This document shows positions 6,898 through 15,427 of a stretch of 16,601 nucleotides of DNA, one piece after another. Origin of the DNA: Merdivivens faecigallinarum (GTDB lineage: Bacteria > Bacteroidota > Bacteroidia > Bacteroidales > UBA932). The notes below the pieces were generated by a model. That model worked only from the letters and a program-made list of their open reading frames with translations, was not told where the DNA came from and made no database searches. The stretch is from positions 1-16,601 of the forward strand of contig JADILY010000090.1 of assembly GCA_017695055.1 (NCBI GenBank), given 5' to 3'. Within the stretch, counting starts at the first letter, position 1. Each line of letters begins with the position of its first letter. The translations under genes were made by a program, and so were the position numbers.

Positions 6898-8076
6898 TTA
6901 TTTGATACCGAGTTTCTTCTTGATATCCTTAGGAATGGCGTCCTTGTGGACGATGATGTTCATGGTCTTGTACCTTACGAAGGCATCGGATGCATACCAT
7001 ATTCCGTGGTATTTTCCTGCATCACCCCATGAGTTCTTCACCATGAAGTACCTGTTGCCGTCCTGGTCTTCGGCGATACCGTAGATGAGCATTCCGTGGT
7101 CATCGGTGGTAGTCTTGTTGTCATAACCGATCTGGCGGAGTTCCTGGGTGATTTCGAGCTCGGCAGGGAGGAGTTTTTCAGGCTGCGCCTCTTCCGATTT
7201 TCCTACCCATTTTTCCTGGTCGGAACCGGCTTTCTTAGCCGCTTCGTCGACTACTACGGCGATACCGTCACGGGTAAAGCCCCTTTCGCTCACATCCGAA
7301 CCCCATGCGATGGTGTATCCCTTGTCGATGGAGTTGTACATGATTTCCATCATGTCGTCGAGAGGTACGTTGTATGAGAAATCCCATCTCCAGTTGTCGC
7401 AGATTTCGAGAACGAACTGGGAGTAGAACGGATGATGGTTGTATGATGTAATGGATACATAGTCGTCAGGATTGATTCCGAGGCGTTCTGCAAAACTTTT
7501 AGGGGTATATTCTTGTCCCTGGTATGTGAAGGTTTCAGGATATTCTCCGAAATAAGCCGCAAGGATACCGTCGAAACCGCGTTTCCATGCGGTCGAGAGT
7601 TTGCCGTTAGGGCGTTTTGCGATTTCCTGGACGTATGCCAGTGTCACGGCGTCAATTTCACCGTGTACAGGCAGTTCTTCACCGTAATTGAAGCCAGGCA
7701 TGGCTTCCTGCGGTACGATGCCGTAGTCATTGATTACATGGAGTACGTCTTCGCATGAGGAACCCGCTGAAAAATTGAATTTGCCGTCCATGCGTACATA
7801 TTTCACGGCCCTGTCCGAGTATGAGTGGGAAACGACGAACATTTCTGAAAGGTCATGCTCTCCCTTGCCCATCCTGATGAGCTCTGACTCTATGAATGCA
7901 AGGCCGGAAAAACACCAGCAGGTGCCGGACATGTACTGGTTCTTGATAGAAGTGATAGGAAGTTCCTTGATGGTAGTGAACTGATATTCAGGTTCTCCCT
8001 TTTGCGGCTCCTGGGCCATTGCACCGAAAGAAATTGCCGACAGTAACGCGGCTGCGGTAATCGATTTCAAATACAT
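6898..8076 (-). CDS. Exported C1B-family cysteine aminopeptidase (bleomycin hydrolase/PepC-like)
   Basis: A 392-residue papain-fold peptidase. Signal peptide at residues 1-21 (cleavage after AMA), so it acts in the periplasm or outside, unlike the classical cytoplasmic PepC. Active-site elements are all visible: oxyanion Q47, nucleophile C53 in SGTCWCF, the C1B-type LSEMFVV segment at about 76-82, catalytic H327 in DDHGM and N348 in KNSWG. Length is close to the exported Bacteroidales members and shorter than the 430-450 residues usual for PepC. C1B enzymes are commonly hexameric aminopeptidases. The lysine-rich C-terminal end (KKKLGIK) is near the segment that in relatives reaches into the active site and sets exo-specificity; whether it does so here is inference. 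It leads a likely two-gene unit with pssA. Confidence 0.9.
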   Translation of the reverse strand: MYLKSITAAALLSAISFGAMAQEPQKGEPEYQFTTIKELPITSIKNQYMSGTCWCFSGLAFIESELIRMGKGEHDLSEMFVVSHSYSDRAVKYVRMDGKFNFSAGSSCEDVLHVINDYGIVPQEAMPGFNYGEELPVHGEIDAVTLAYVQEIAKRPNGKLSTAWKRGFDGILAAYFGEYPETFTYQGQEYTPKSFAERLGINPDDYVSITSYNHHPFYSQFVLEICDNWRWDFSYNVPLDDMMEIMYNSIDKGYTIAWGSDVSERGFTRDGIAVVVDEAAKKAGSDQEKWVGKSEEAQPEKLLPAELEITQELRQIGYDNKTTTDDHGMLIYGIAEDQDGNRYFMVKNSWGDAGKYHGIWYASDAFVRYKTMNIIVHKDAIPKDIKKKLGIK

Positions 8077-8179
8077 TTCAAATGTTTTTTAAAGTTATTA
8101 TAATTCAAATTGTCAAAATTTTAACGGTAAACCTTATGAAATATTCCATTATATCCGACAAATATAAGCATTATTTTTG

Positions 8180-8187
8180 TAAATTTG
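8180..8187 (+). promoter_or_regulatory. -7 box for the antiporter-hydrolase gene
   Basis: A perfect TAAATTTG (TAnnTTTG) lies 25 bp before the ATG at 8213, inside a 136-bp AT-rich divergent spacer. No TTTG is found at the -33 position. The leader would be about 15-20 nt and ends in an A-rich stretch, as is common in Bacteroidetes. Confidence 0.45.
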
Positions 8188-8212
8188 TCGTCCTCACAAA
8201 TAAAAAACCAAG

Positions 8213-10540
8213 ATGTATTTGACAGCCGGTAATTTCATTCTCATAGCTTCGATAATAATTTTCGTGGCCTTGCTCGCGAGCCGGGCAAGTTTCAAATTCG
8301 GTGTCCCCGTCCTCCTTCTCTTCCTTTTTACGGGAATGCTGTTCGGGTCGGACGGACTCGGACTCCAGTTCAACGACATGAACCTTGCCCAGTTCATCGG
8401 AATGGTAGCCCTGAGCATCATCCTGTTTTCCGGCGGAATGGATACGGACTACAAGAGCATCAGGCCGGTGCTTGCCCCCGGTATCGCCCTGTCTACCGTA
8501 GGGGTCCTGCTCACGACTTTAATCACCGGCGTTTTCATCTATTTCCTATGCAACAGGCTTTTCGACATGGCGGGATATACGCTGGTGTTCTCGCTTTTGC
8601 TGGCGGCGACCATGTCGTCCACCGATTCCGCCTCCGTCTTCAATGTGCTCAGGAGCAGGAAAACAGGGCTGAAGCACAATCTGAAGCCTCTGCTGGAGTT
8701 CGAGAGCGGCAGTAACGACCCTATGGCCTACATGCTGACAATCGTGCTGATTCAGATACTTATGGGCGACAATTCGTCTTTCGGCTCGATTGTACTCACC
8801 TTCTTCGCCCAACTCGCCATCGGTGCGCTTGCCGGTTTCGGCATGGGAAAAGCGGCCGTGTGGATTACGAATAAAATCAACCTGCATTATTCGTCGCTGT
8901 ATCCCATACTGATGCTCTGCATCATATTTTTCACCTTTTCGATTACGGATTTGATTAAGGGCAACGGCTATCTCGCGGTCTACATAGCCGGCATGGTCGT
9001 GGGGAACAATCCTTTGGTAAACAAACGGGAGACGACGAAATTCCTCGATGGCATGACCTGGCTGTTCCAGATAGTGATTTTCCTCACCCTCGGCCTGCTC
9101 GTGAACCCGTCGGAGATGCTTCCGATAGCCGTGCCGGGCCTGCTGATAGCCATTTTCATGATTGTCGTGGGCCGTCCGCTCAGCGTTTCCCTGACAATGC
9201 TCCCGTTCAGAAAATTTTCTTTCAAGAGCAAGCTCTATGTTTCATGGGTCGGCCTGAGGGGTGCGGCTCCGATAATTTTCGCGACATATCCTGTCATAGA
9301 GGACGTCCCGGGAGCCCGCAACATATTCAATATCGTATTTTTCATAACCCTCGTCTCGCTGCTTGTCCAGGGCACTACCGTGAATTATTTCGCGAAGACG
9401 TTGAAACTTACCGCCGCGACTCCGAAAGAGGGGAATGACTTCGGGGTGGAGCTGCCGGAAGACCTGAAATCCAAAGTCTGGGACATAACGGTGGACGAAA
9501 AAATCCTTTCGAACGGGCCTCTGCTGATGGACGTCGGCTTCCCGAAAGGGGTACTTGTCATCATGGTAAAACGCGGTGACGATTATAAGGTGCCGAACGG
9601 GGACATGAGCCTTGAGGTGGGGGACAAGCTGCTCATGCTTTCAGCCGACGAGCAGTTCATACCGGATAAGGAAAATATTTCTCCGGAGGCTATAGAAAAT
9701 TATATGAGAATTTTCCCGGAAGGCCAGTTCTGCCCTCTCGATACGGTAGAGCGTCAGCGGCCTGATAGGGATTATTACGTCATCCTTTACATACACGGTA
9801 TGGGAGGGGGAGGAGACAGCCGTATTCCGTCCATACTTTCCGAAGAATTGCCGCAGGACAGGTACCATGTAGTCGTAAGGACTTATTCCTTTGATCCGGA
9901 CGAGGCCTACGGCCAGATTGCTTCATGGATGGAAGAACTCAAGCCGGATCTCATAGTCGGCGAGTCCCTCGGGGCCGTACAGGCTATCCGCATCAAAGGT
10001 TTGCCGCATATTCTTGTTTCCCCGTCGCTCAATGCCCCCCTGTATCTTTATGCGGCCTCTTTCCTCGTATGGATTCCGGGACTGCGACTGTTGCTGGAAA
10101 AGATTTACAGGCCCAAGCCTGGAGACCGTCAGGAGCTGCATTTCAGGGCGAAGATACTGCATTCGTACCGCGACCATCGGGCCCGCGCGCTCATGCGTTC
10201 GCCGAAAATGCTCGGAGACCGTGCCGATTATTTCTTTGCATTTTTCGGGAAGAAAGACCATTACCGCCGCAGCGGGATAGTCTCAATCGCGACTTACGAA
10301 AAATATTTCTTCCATAGCCGTAAGTGCCGGTGCCTCGTCTCTGGCCGTGATAACGCCGGAGGAGGGGCGGCCTATCCGACTTATGCGATATATCCGGGAG
10401 GGCATTTCATGGAAGAAGAACATGTCCGTACGCTTCTTGCTCCGAAAATCAGGGAAGTGCTTTCCGGCTTTGTCACCGGTTCATCCGATCACTCGGGTTC
10501 CAGTCACTCGGATTCCAATCACTCAGAACGGGAACAGTAA
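8213..10540 (+). CDS. K+/H+ antiporter (NhaP2/CvrA-like) fused to an alpha/beta-hydrolase domain
   Basis: A 775-residue protein with two unrelated parts in one uninterrupted frame. Residues 1-395 are a CPA1 cation/proton exchanger of about 12-13 membrane segments, with the S136-T137-D138 loop and the ESGSNDP motif (N168-D169) of the ion site. Residues about 410-478 form an RCK_C (TrkA_C) regulatory domain ending GDKLLML. NhaP2-type antiporters normally stop near here (about 490 residues). Instead, residues about 495-755 form an alpha/beta hydrolase: oxyanion loop HGMGGGGDS (528-536), nucleophile S585 in GESLG, candidate acid D682 in GKKDHY and H731 in GGHFM. The substrate is unknown. The Ser/His-rich tail (757-775) comes from a short repeat. 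An in-frame ATG (M498, 9704) with GGAGG 14 nt upstream could make a separate hydrolase. The 3' end overlaps the convergent permease gene by 18 bp. Confidence 0.88.
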   Translation: MYLTAGNFILIASIIIFVALLASRASFKFGVPVLLLFLFTGMLFGSDGLGLQFNDMNLAQFIGMVALSIILFSGGMDTDYKSIRPVLAPGIALSTVGVLLTTLITGVFIYFLCNRLFDMAGYTLVFSLLLAATMSSTDSASVFNVLRSRKTGLKHNLKPLLEFESGSNDPMAYMLTIVLIQILMGDNSSFGSIVLTFFAQLAIGALAGFGMGKAAVWITNKINLHYSSLYPILMLCIIFFTFSITDLIKGNGYLAVYIAGMVVGNNPLVNKRETTKFLDGMTWLFQIVIFLTLGLLVNPSEMLPIAVPGLLIAIFMIVVGRPLSVSLTMLPFRKFSFKSKLYVSWVGLRGAAPIIFATYPVIEDVPGARNIFNIVFFITLVSLLVQGTTVNYFAKTLKLTAATPKEGNDFGVELPEDLKSKVWDITVDEKILSNGPLLMDVGFPKGVLVIMVKRGDDYKVPNGDMSLEVGDKLLMLSADEQFIPDKENISPEAIENYMRIFPEGQFCPLDTVERQRPDRDYYVILYIHGMGGGGDSRIPSILSEELPQDRYHVVVRTYSFDPDEAYGQIASWMEELKPDLIVGESLGAVQAIRIKGLPHILVSPSLNAPLYLYAASFLVWIPGLRLLLEKIYRPKPGDRQELHFRAKILHSYRDHRARALMRSPKMLGDRADYFFAFFGKKDHYRRSGIVSIATYEKYFFHSRKCRCLVSGRDNAGGGAAYPTYAIYPGGHFMEEEHVRTLLAPKIREVLSGFVTGSSDHSGSSHSDSNHSEREQ
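10488..10532 (+). repeat. 15-bp tandem repeat encoding the C-terminal tail
   Basis: Units ATCACTCGGGTTCCA (10488-10502) and GTCACTCGGATTCCA (10503-10517) are followed by a half-matching third copy (10518-10532). They encode the HSxS-type tail of the antiporter-hydrolase protein. The third unit contains the stop codon of the convergent SLC13 gene (10523-10525), so repeat growth here may have caused the overlap of the two genes. Confidence 0.75.
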
Positions 10541-12382
10541 CGGCAGTACGAAGACCATGACTATGCCCATGATGATTTGCAGCGGAAGCCCGACTTTGAT
10601 GTAATCCATGAATTTGTATTGTCCGGCAGGCATGACGAGGGCATTTGGCGGTGTGGAGAACGGCGAAGCGAAGCACATGCTTGCTCCGACGGCTACCGCG
10701 AAAAGGAGGGGCACAGGGCTGATGCCCATCTGAGCGGCACTCTGCATGGCTATCGGGGCGAGCAGTACGGCTGTCGCCGTGTTGCTGATGAACATTGTCA
10801 TCAACGATGTCGTAAAATAAATCCCGGCCATGAGTGCAATGGGGCCGTAGCTTCCGAGTCCCTGGACGAGGGTGTTCGAAATCCAGGCCGAAGCCCCGGT
10901 CTTTTCGAGTGCGAGCGACATGGGCATCATGGCGGCAATCAGCACGACACTTTCCCAGTTGATAGTCTTGTATGCCGCTTCCACATTGCGTATGCAGCCG
11001 GTAAGTACCATGAGGATGGCGGCAATCATGACAGCCGTTACCGGTTCCACAGGGATGAAGTCGAATACCATCATGGCCACCATTAGCAGCATTATGACAC
11101 CTGCTACCGGCGCCTTGTAGTCGAGGGTCACTTTCGCGGCTTCTGCGAGTGGCTGGCCGAGAACGACCCAGTCCGCATCCTCTTTGTTCAGTCTGGCTAT
11201 GTTGGCCCAGCTACCCTGTACGAGCATGACGTCACCTCCGTGGACCTTTATGTCTCCGAGGTCGTGCAGGAGGTATTCGCTCTTTCGCCGTATGCCCAAT
11301 ACGTTGATATTGAATTTTCCCCGCAGGTCTATGTCCTTGATGCTTTTGTTTATGAGTCCCGAAGTCGGCACGATGATGATTTCCGCTATGCCTATCTCAT
11401 AGAAATCCAATGAATTGCCTTCCTGAATCTTCACGGCTTCTTCGGTATGGTGTTCGTCAAGGATGTCAAGCTTGCACTCCCCCGCAAATCTCCTTACTTC
11501 ATCGAAATTTCCGGATACGTACAGTATGTCCCCGTTTTCGAGTGTAGTCTCCGGGGAGGTCAGCTGGGTGATTGTTTTCAGGAAGCGGTAGCGGGACGAG
11601 TCCCCCCTGCGGATTTCCATTATGTTCAGTCCGAATCTTCGGCGTATGTCGAGTTCGATGATGGATTTCCCTATGACGGTGGAATCGCTGCACACCTCGA
11701 CCCTGAACAGGTTGCTTGCAAGCCCGTATTCCTTTACAAGCTGCTGGAGGCTCTTGCCTCCCGTCCCGGCATTCTTTTTCTTCTTGCCGCTGAGGAATAT
11801 CTTGCTTAGCGGCATCAGCACGAGGATTCCTACGGCCACGCATATGAGGCCTACGGGCAGGAACGAGAAGAACGAAAGCCCTTCGAGGCCTGCCGAAACG
11901 AGGGTGTCATTGATTACAAGGTTGGGAGGAGTACCGATGAGTGTCATCATTCCTCCCATGCTGCTTGCAAAGGCCAGCGGCATCAGGAAACGGCTCGGGG
12001 ACACATTCGCGCTTGCGGCGAGGCTCACAACTATAGGGAGCATCAGTGCCACTGTACCGGTATTGCTTACGAATGCCCCTATGGCCGATGTGACGAGGAT
12101 GACCAGAAGGAACAGCCTTGTCTCGCTCTTTCCGGCAAGCCGTAATATCTTGGAGCTTATCATCTTGGCCAGTCCCGTCTGGAAAATCGCCCCTCCGACC
12201 ACGAACAGTCCTATCATCATTATCACGACCGAGTTGGAAAATCCGGACAGGGCTTCTTCCGGTGTCAGTATCTGGCAAACAAGCAGCGCGACAAGGGCGC
12301 AGAGTGCCACCAGGTCCGAGCGGATTTTCCCGTTTACGAAAAAAATCGCTGAAAGTACAAGTATGCCGATTGTTATCCACAT
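10523..12382 (-). CDS. SLC13/DASS-family permease with two RCK_C domains
   Basis: A 619-residue inner-membrane transporter. Two halves of membrane segments (about 1-195 and 425-619) each carry an SNT signature (SNT 106-108 in FVSNTGT; SNT 533-535 in FISNTAT) and a TPPN motif (151-154 and 577-580). This internal pseudo-symmetry is typical of the divalent anion/Na+ symporter superfamily. Between the halves lie two RCK_C (TrkA_C) domains at about 220-310 and 325-405, as in E. coli YfbS-like proteins. Family members move dicarboxylates, sulfate or other anions with Na+; the substrate cannot be read from the sequence. The start is the ATG at 12380-12382, 37 bp after the flavodiiron gene on the same strand, so it is probably last in that transcript. 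No terminator is seen past its stop, which lies inside the convergent antiporter-hydrolase gene. Confidence 0.9.
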   Translation of the reverse strand: MWITIGILVLSAIFFVNGKIRSDLVALCALVALLVCQILTPEEALSGFSNSVVIMMIGLFVVGGAIFQTGLAKMISSKILRLAGKSETRLFLLVILVTSAIGAFVSNTGTVALMLPIVVSLAASANVSPSRFLMPLAFASSMGGMMTLIGTPPNLVINDTLVSAGLEGLSFFSFLPVGLICVAVGILVLMPLSKIFLSGKKKKNAGTGGKSLQQLVKEYGLASNLFRVEVCSDSTVIGKSIIELDIRRRFGLNIMEIRRGDSSRYRFLKTITQLTSPETTLENGDILYVSGNFDEVRRFAGECKLDILDEHHTEEAVKIQEGNSLDFYEIGIAEIIIVPTSGLINKSIKDIDLRGKFNINVLGIRRKSEYLLHDLGDIKVHGGDVMLVQGSWANIARLNKEDADWVVLGQPLAEAAKVTLDYKAPVAGVIMLLMVAMMVFDFIPVEPVTAVMIAAILMVLTGCIRNVEAAYKTINWESVVLIAAMMPMSLALEKTGASAWISNTLVQGLGSYGPIALMAGIYFTTSLMTMFISNTATAVLLAPIAMQSAAQMGISPVPLLFAVAVGASMCFASPFSTPPNALVMPAGQYKFMDYIKVGLPLQIIMGIVMVFVLPLLFPF

Positions 12383-12419
12383 GGCCGGAGGGGTGTTTAT
12401 TGTCGTTTTAAAATAAAAA

Positions 12420-13586
12420 TTATTTTGTGCCGATAAGTTCTTCTATCATGGCGTTTATTGCGGTCTTGTCGCATTCTTTCATCGAAGAACGGATTGTGAC
12501 CGAATTTTCGCAGATAGTGATGTTTTTCATTCCTTCAAGGGCGGCGCGCATTATCCTTCCGGCGCTCGGAGCCCAGGAACCGTTTTCGACTATCGCGACT
12601 TTCCTGTTCTGGAAGTTCTTTGCCCTCAGGTGGTTGAGGAATTTTTCCATAGGAGGGAAAACACCGGCATCGTATGATGATGCGGCAAGAATCATCATGT
12701 CGAATCTGAAGGCATCGGCAACGGCCTTGTGCATGTCGTCGCGGGCAAGGTCGGAGACCACAACGGTCACACCTTTGGACCGCAGTTCGTCGGCTATGTA
12801 GCGTGCCGTTTTCGCCGTGTTTCCATGAATCGAGGCAAAGGCGACGAGGACTCCTTCCTCTTCTGGACGGTAGCTGCTCCAGATGTCGTATTTTTCAATG
12901 TAATGCCCGAGGTTTTCTTTCAGGATAGGGCCGTGGAGAGGCGCTATGATTCTGATATCGAGGGATGCGGCCTTTTTCAGCAGCGCCTGTACCTGCACCC
13001 CGTATTTCCCTACTATGTTGATGAAATATCTTCTCGACTCGTCATCCCAAGGCTCGTCGGCATCCATCGCTCCGAATTTTCCGAATCCGTCAGCCGAAAA
13101 CAGAATTTTTTCAGTGCTTTCGTAGGATACCATGACTTCCGGCCAGTGTACCATCGGGGCCATGACGAAGGTCAGTACGTGCTTGCCGAGTGCCAATGTT
13201 TCACCTTCTGAAACCGGTTTGAGGCGTGCTGGTACGATGTTGTCGAAGAACTGGCCTATCATTCCGGCTGCCTTGTTGCTCAGTACAATGACTGTTTCCG
13301 GATATCTTTCCGCAAATACCGCTATGCTTCCTGCATGGTCCGGTTCGAGGTGGTGTACCACGAGATAGTCCGGCTGCCTTCCGTCGAGGGCCTTCCCGAG
13401 GTTCGCGAGCCATTGGTCGCAGCGCCTCATGTCCACGGTGTCGAGCACGGCCGTCTTTTCGTCTAAAATCACGTATGAGTTGTAGGTGACTCCGTTCGGT
13501 ACTTTGTACTGGCTTTCAAACAGGTCTATGTCCTTGTCGTCTACGCCGATGTATTTGATTTGAGGTGAAATGTAAGTGTCGTTCAT
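12420..13586 (-). CDS. A-type flavoprotein (flavodiiron protein, FprA family)
   Basis: A 388-residue cytoplasmic enzyme that reduces O2 to water and/or NO to N2O, protecting anaerobes. Residues 1-245 are the metallo-beta-lactamase-like diiron domain with every expected ligand: H79-x-E81-x-D83-H84, H147 (MVHWPE), D166 (SADGFG) and H218 (PLHGP). Residues about 246-388 are the flavodoxin domain, with the FMN phosphate loop SIHGNTAKTA at 252-261. It ends there, so it has no fused rubredoxin or reductase module; its electron donor must be a separate protein not encoded in this window. Whether O2 or NO is preferred cannot be told from these motifs. The gene lies 47 bp after the GNAT gene and 37 bp before the SLC13 gene. 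The 47-bp gap is AT-rich and could hold a promoter, but I found no convincing -7 box. Confidence 0.93.
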   Translation of the reverse strand: MNDTYISPQIKYIGVDDKDIDLFESQYKVPNGVTYNSYVILDEKTAVLDTVDMRRCDQWLANLGKALDGRQPDYLVVHHLEPDHAGSIAVFAERYPETVIVLSNKAAGMIGQFFDNIVPARLKPVSEGETLALGKHVLTFVMAPMVHWPEVMVSYESTEKILFSADGFGKFGAMDADEPWDDESRRYFINIVGKYGVQVQALLKKAASLDIRIIAPLHGPILKENLGHYIEKYDIWSSYRPEEEGVLVAFASIHGNTAKTARYIADELRSKGVTVVVSDLARDDMHKAVADAFRFDMMILAASSYDAGVFPPMEKFLNHLRAKNFQNRKVAIVENGSWAPSAGRIMRAALEGMKNITICENSVTIRSSMKECDKTAINAMIEELIGTK

Positions 13587-13633
13587 GTCTTTTATGTGAA
13601 ATTTTGTTTAATAATAAAAATAATTGTTTCCGT

Positions 13634-14170
13634 TCAGTGCGTTTTCACCGGTGACGTGGCAGAATAGACTTTCCTGCGGATTTCCTCCGCCCAGCGTTTT
13701 TCGTAGCCTTTGTCGGTCATGATGAACATCGGTACCGGACTGCCTCCTTCCGCGTATGGGGGCTGGAGATAGTCCCTGTCGCTGATTTTCAGTCCGAGGC
13801 GCTCGTAGAAGCCTATCCTTCTCATGGCCATTTCGTTGTCCGGGCGTTCGACTTCGATGACATGCGGCCTTTCGCAGGATGAGAGTATTTCCCGGAAAAT
13901 TACGGCTCCATATCCCTTGTTCCTTGCGGAAGGGGCTGTGGCGAAATGTTCCATATAGATGAAATCTGGAAAATCCCATCCGGTGATGAACCCTACCAGT
14001 CCTTCGTCAGCATATGCCGCTTTGAGCCAGAAGGAGCCTTCACCGGCAAGCAGGCCTTGCACCTGTTTCCAGTCGCGCCTTTCCTCCGGAGGAAAAGCTT
14101 CCGTGTATATGTCCCGGATTATATTCAGGTCTTTTTCCGGCAGTTGCCGTCCGTCAATCAATCTTATCAT
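13634..14170 (-). CDS. GNAT-family N-acetyltransferase
   Basis: A 178-residue single-domain acetyltransferase. The acetyl-CoA pyrophosphate loop R/Q-x-x-G-x-G/A is visible as RNKGYG (83-88), preceded by the beta-4 strand IYMEHFATAP. A later segment MAMRRIGFYERLGLKI (about 114-129) fits motif B, where a NxxAxxxYexxGF pattern is usual. The acceptor (small molecule, antibiotic, protein amino terminus or lysine) is unknown. It starts 16 bp after the hutI stop, so it is probably translated from the hut transcript. That suggests, but does not prove, a link to histidine or amino-acid metabolism. Confidence 0.85.
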   Translation of the reverse strand: MIRLIDGRQLPEKDLNIIRDIYTEAFPPEERRDWKQVQGLLAGEGSFWLKAAYADEGLVGFITGWDFPDFIYMEHFATAPSARNKGYGAVIFREILSSCERPHVIEVERPDNEMAMRRIGFYERLGLKISDRDYLQPPYAEGGSPVPMFIMTDKGYEKRWAEEIRRKVYSATSPVKTH

Positions 14171-14186
14171 GACCTTATCTCGTTTT

Positions 14187-15425
14187 TCAGAGCACGTCCC
14201 CTTTTACTATGACCTTCCTTATCAGTGGGGTCTGGTAGCTGTAAGGAAGGAATGCCAGTGAATTCATCGGCGCGGTGACGAGGAGATTGGCAATCTTTCC
14301 CTTTGTCACCGAACCGGCCATATCGCTTATGCCCATGGCGTATGCCGTGTTGAGCGTGCAGGCGTTCAGTGCCTGGTTTGGTGTCAGCTTCATCTTGATG
14401 CAGCCTAAGGCCATTACGAAACGCATGTTCCCGCTCGGTGAAGAACCTGGGTTGTAATCCGAGGCCAATGCCACTCCGAGCCCGGCCTTGATATAGTCTT
14501 TCGCCGCACCGTAAGGCATTCCGAGGAAGAATGATGCGCCAGGAAGCATGGTAGGCATCGTGCCAGAGCCTTTCAGGGATTCGATTTCAGCCTGTGTCGT
14601 GCGTTCCAGATGGTCTACGGACAGTGCGTTGTGGCTTACCCCGACCTGTACTCCTCCCGAGACGGCAAGCTCGTTTGCATGGATTTTAGGCCTGAGGCCG
14701 TATTTCGCCCCGGCTTCCATGATGGCCGCGGTTTCTTCGGTTGTAAAGAATCCCTGGTCGCAGAACACGTCCACAAATTCGGCGAGCCCTTCGGCGGCCA
14801 CTGCCGGAATCATCTCCGAGCAGACAAGTCTGACGTATTCCGCCTGCCTTCCCCTGTATGCCCTGCCTACGTCATGGGCGCCCAGGAAGGTGGCCTTTAT
14901 GATGATTGGCACGTTTTCTTTTATCCGCCTTATGACACGGAGCATCTTCAGCTCGTCTTCGGTCGTAAGGCCGTAGCCGCTCTTGATTTCGAGGGCCCCT
15001 GTCCCCATGCGCAGGACCTCGCGGACCCTTTCCACCGACTGGCGGTAGAGTTCGTCCTCGGAGGTGTTGTGGAGCAGGTCCGCCGAGTTGAGTATCCCGC
15101 CTCCGCGCCTTGCAATCTCTTCGTAGGACAGGCCGTTTATCTTGTCGAGGAATTCCCCGTCACGGCTTCCCGCATAGACTACATGCGAATGCGAGTCGCA
15201 GAAAGACGGGAGCACGAAGCCTCTCCCGGCATCGATGACAGTGTCGAAGGCGTTTTCATCCGGCATTTCCTCCGAAGGTCCGTAGCCTGCAATTTTCCCG
15301 TCTTCGATTGTCAGGTATGCGTTTTCAAGGGTACCGACGGCATCCATGGCGGTTCCCTCTTTGCGTAGGGAACCGTCTTCAAGGATACCGGCAAGAGAGC
15401 CTATGTTTTTAACCAGGTGTCTCAT
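14187..15425 (-). CDS. hutI: Imidazolonepropionase
   Basis: A 412-residue amidohydrolase that opens the ring of 4-imidazolone-5-propanoate to give N-formimino-L-glutamate, third step of histidine degradation. The metal ligands of the family are in the right places: H79 and H81 (DSHSH), H249 (HANE) and D323 (SDYNPGSS). Substrate-site elements EIKSGYGLT (146-154) and AHDVG (H184) are also present. Length is normal (405-420). The ATG at 15423-15425 is 2 bp from the hutH stop, so the two are surely one operon and perhaps translationally coupled. The neighbours do not include hutU, which makes this enzyme's substrate; it is probably elsewhere or beyond the right edge. Confidence 0.96.
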   Translation of the reverse strand: MRHLVKNIGSLAGILEDGSLRKEGTAMDAVGTLENAYLTIEDGKIAGYGPSEEMPDENAFDTVIDAGRGFVLPSFCDSHSHVVYAGSRDGEFLDKINGLSYEEIARRGGGILNSADLLHNTSEDELYRQSVERVREVLRMGTGALEIKSGYGLTTEDELKMLRVIRRIKENVPIIIKATFLGAHDVGRAYRGRQAEYVRLVCSEMIPAVAAEGLAEFVDVFCDQGFFTTEETAAIMEAGAKYGLRPKIHANELAVSGGVQVGVSHNALSVDHLERTTQAEIESLKGSGTMPTMLPGASFFLGMPYGAAKDYIKAGLGVALASDYNPGSSPSGNMRFVMALGCIKMKLTPNQALNACTLNTAYAMGISDMAGSVTKGKIANLLVTAPMNSLAFLPYSYQTPLIRKVIVKGDVL

Positions 15426-15427
15426 TA

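Noticed and set aside
8090..8097. TAACTTTA (minus strand) as the -7 box of the C1 peptidase gene
   Set aside because: One mismatch, no -33 partner at the right distance, and only 13 bp before the ATG. Several other equally weak candidates exist in this AT-rich spacer.
11622..12416. A 264-codon open frame on the plus strand opposite the SLC13 gene
   Set aside because: Antisense to a transporter with SNT and TPPN signatures; the Ser/Thr/Ile-rich translation reflects the complement of membrane-segment codons.
14610..15368. A 252-codon open frame on the plus strand opposite hutI
   Set aside because: hutI has all metal ligands in place; the opposite frame shows no recognisable motif and no leader or promoter of its own.
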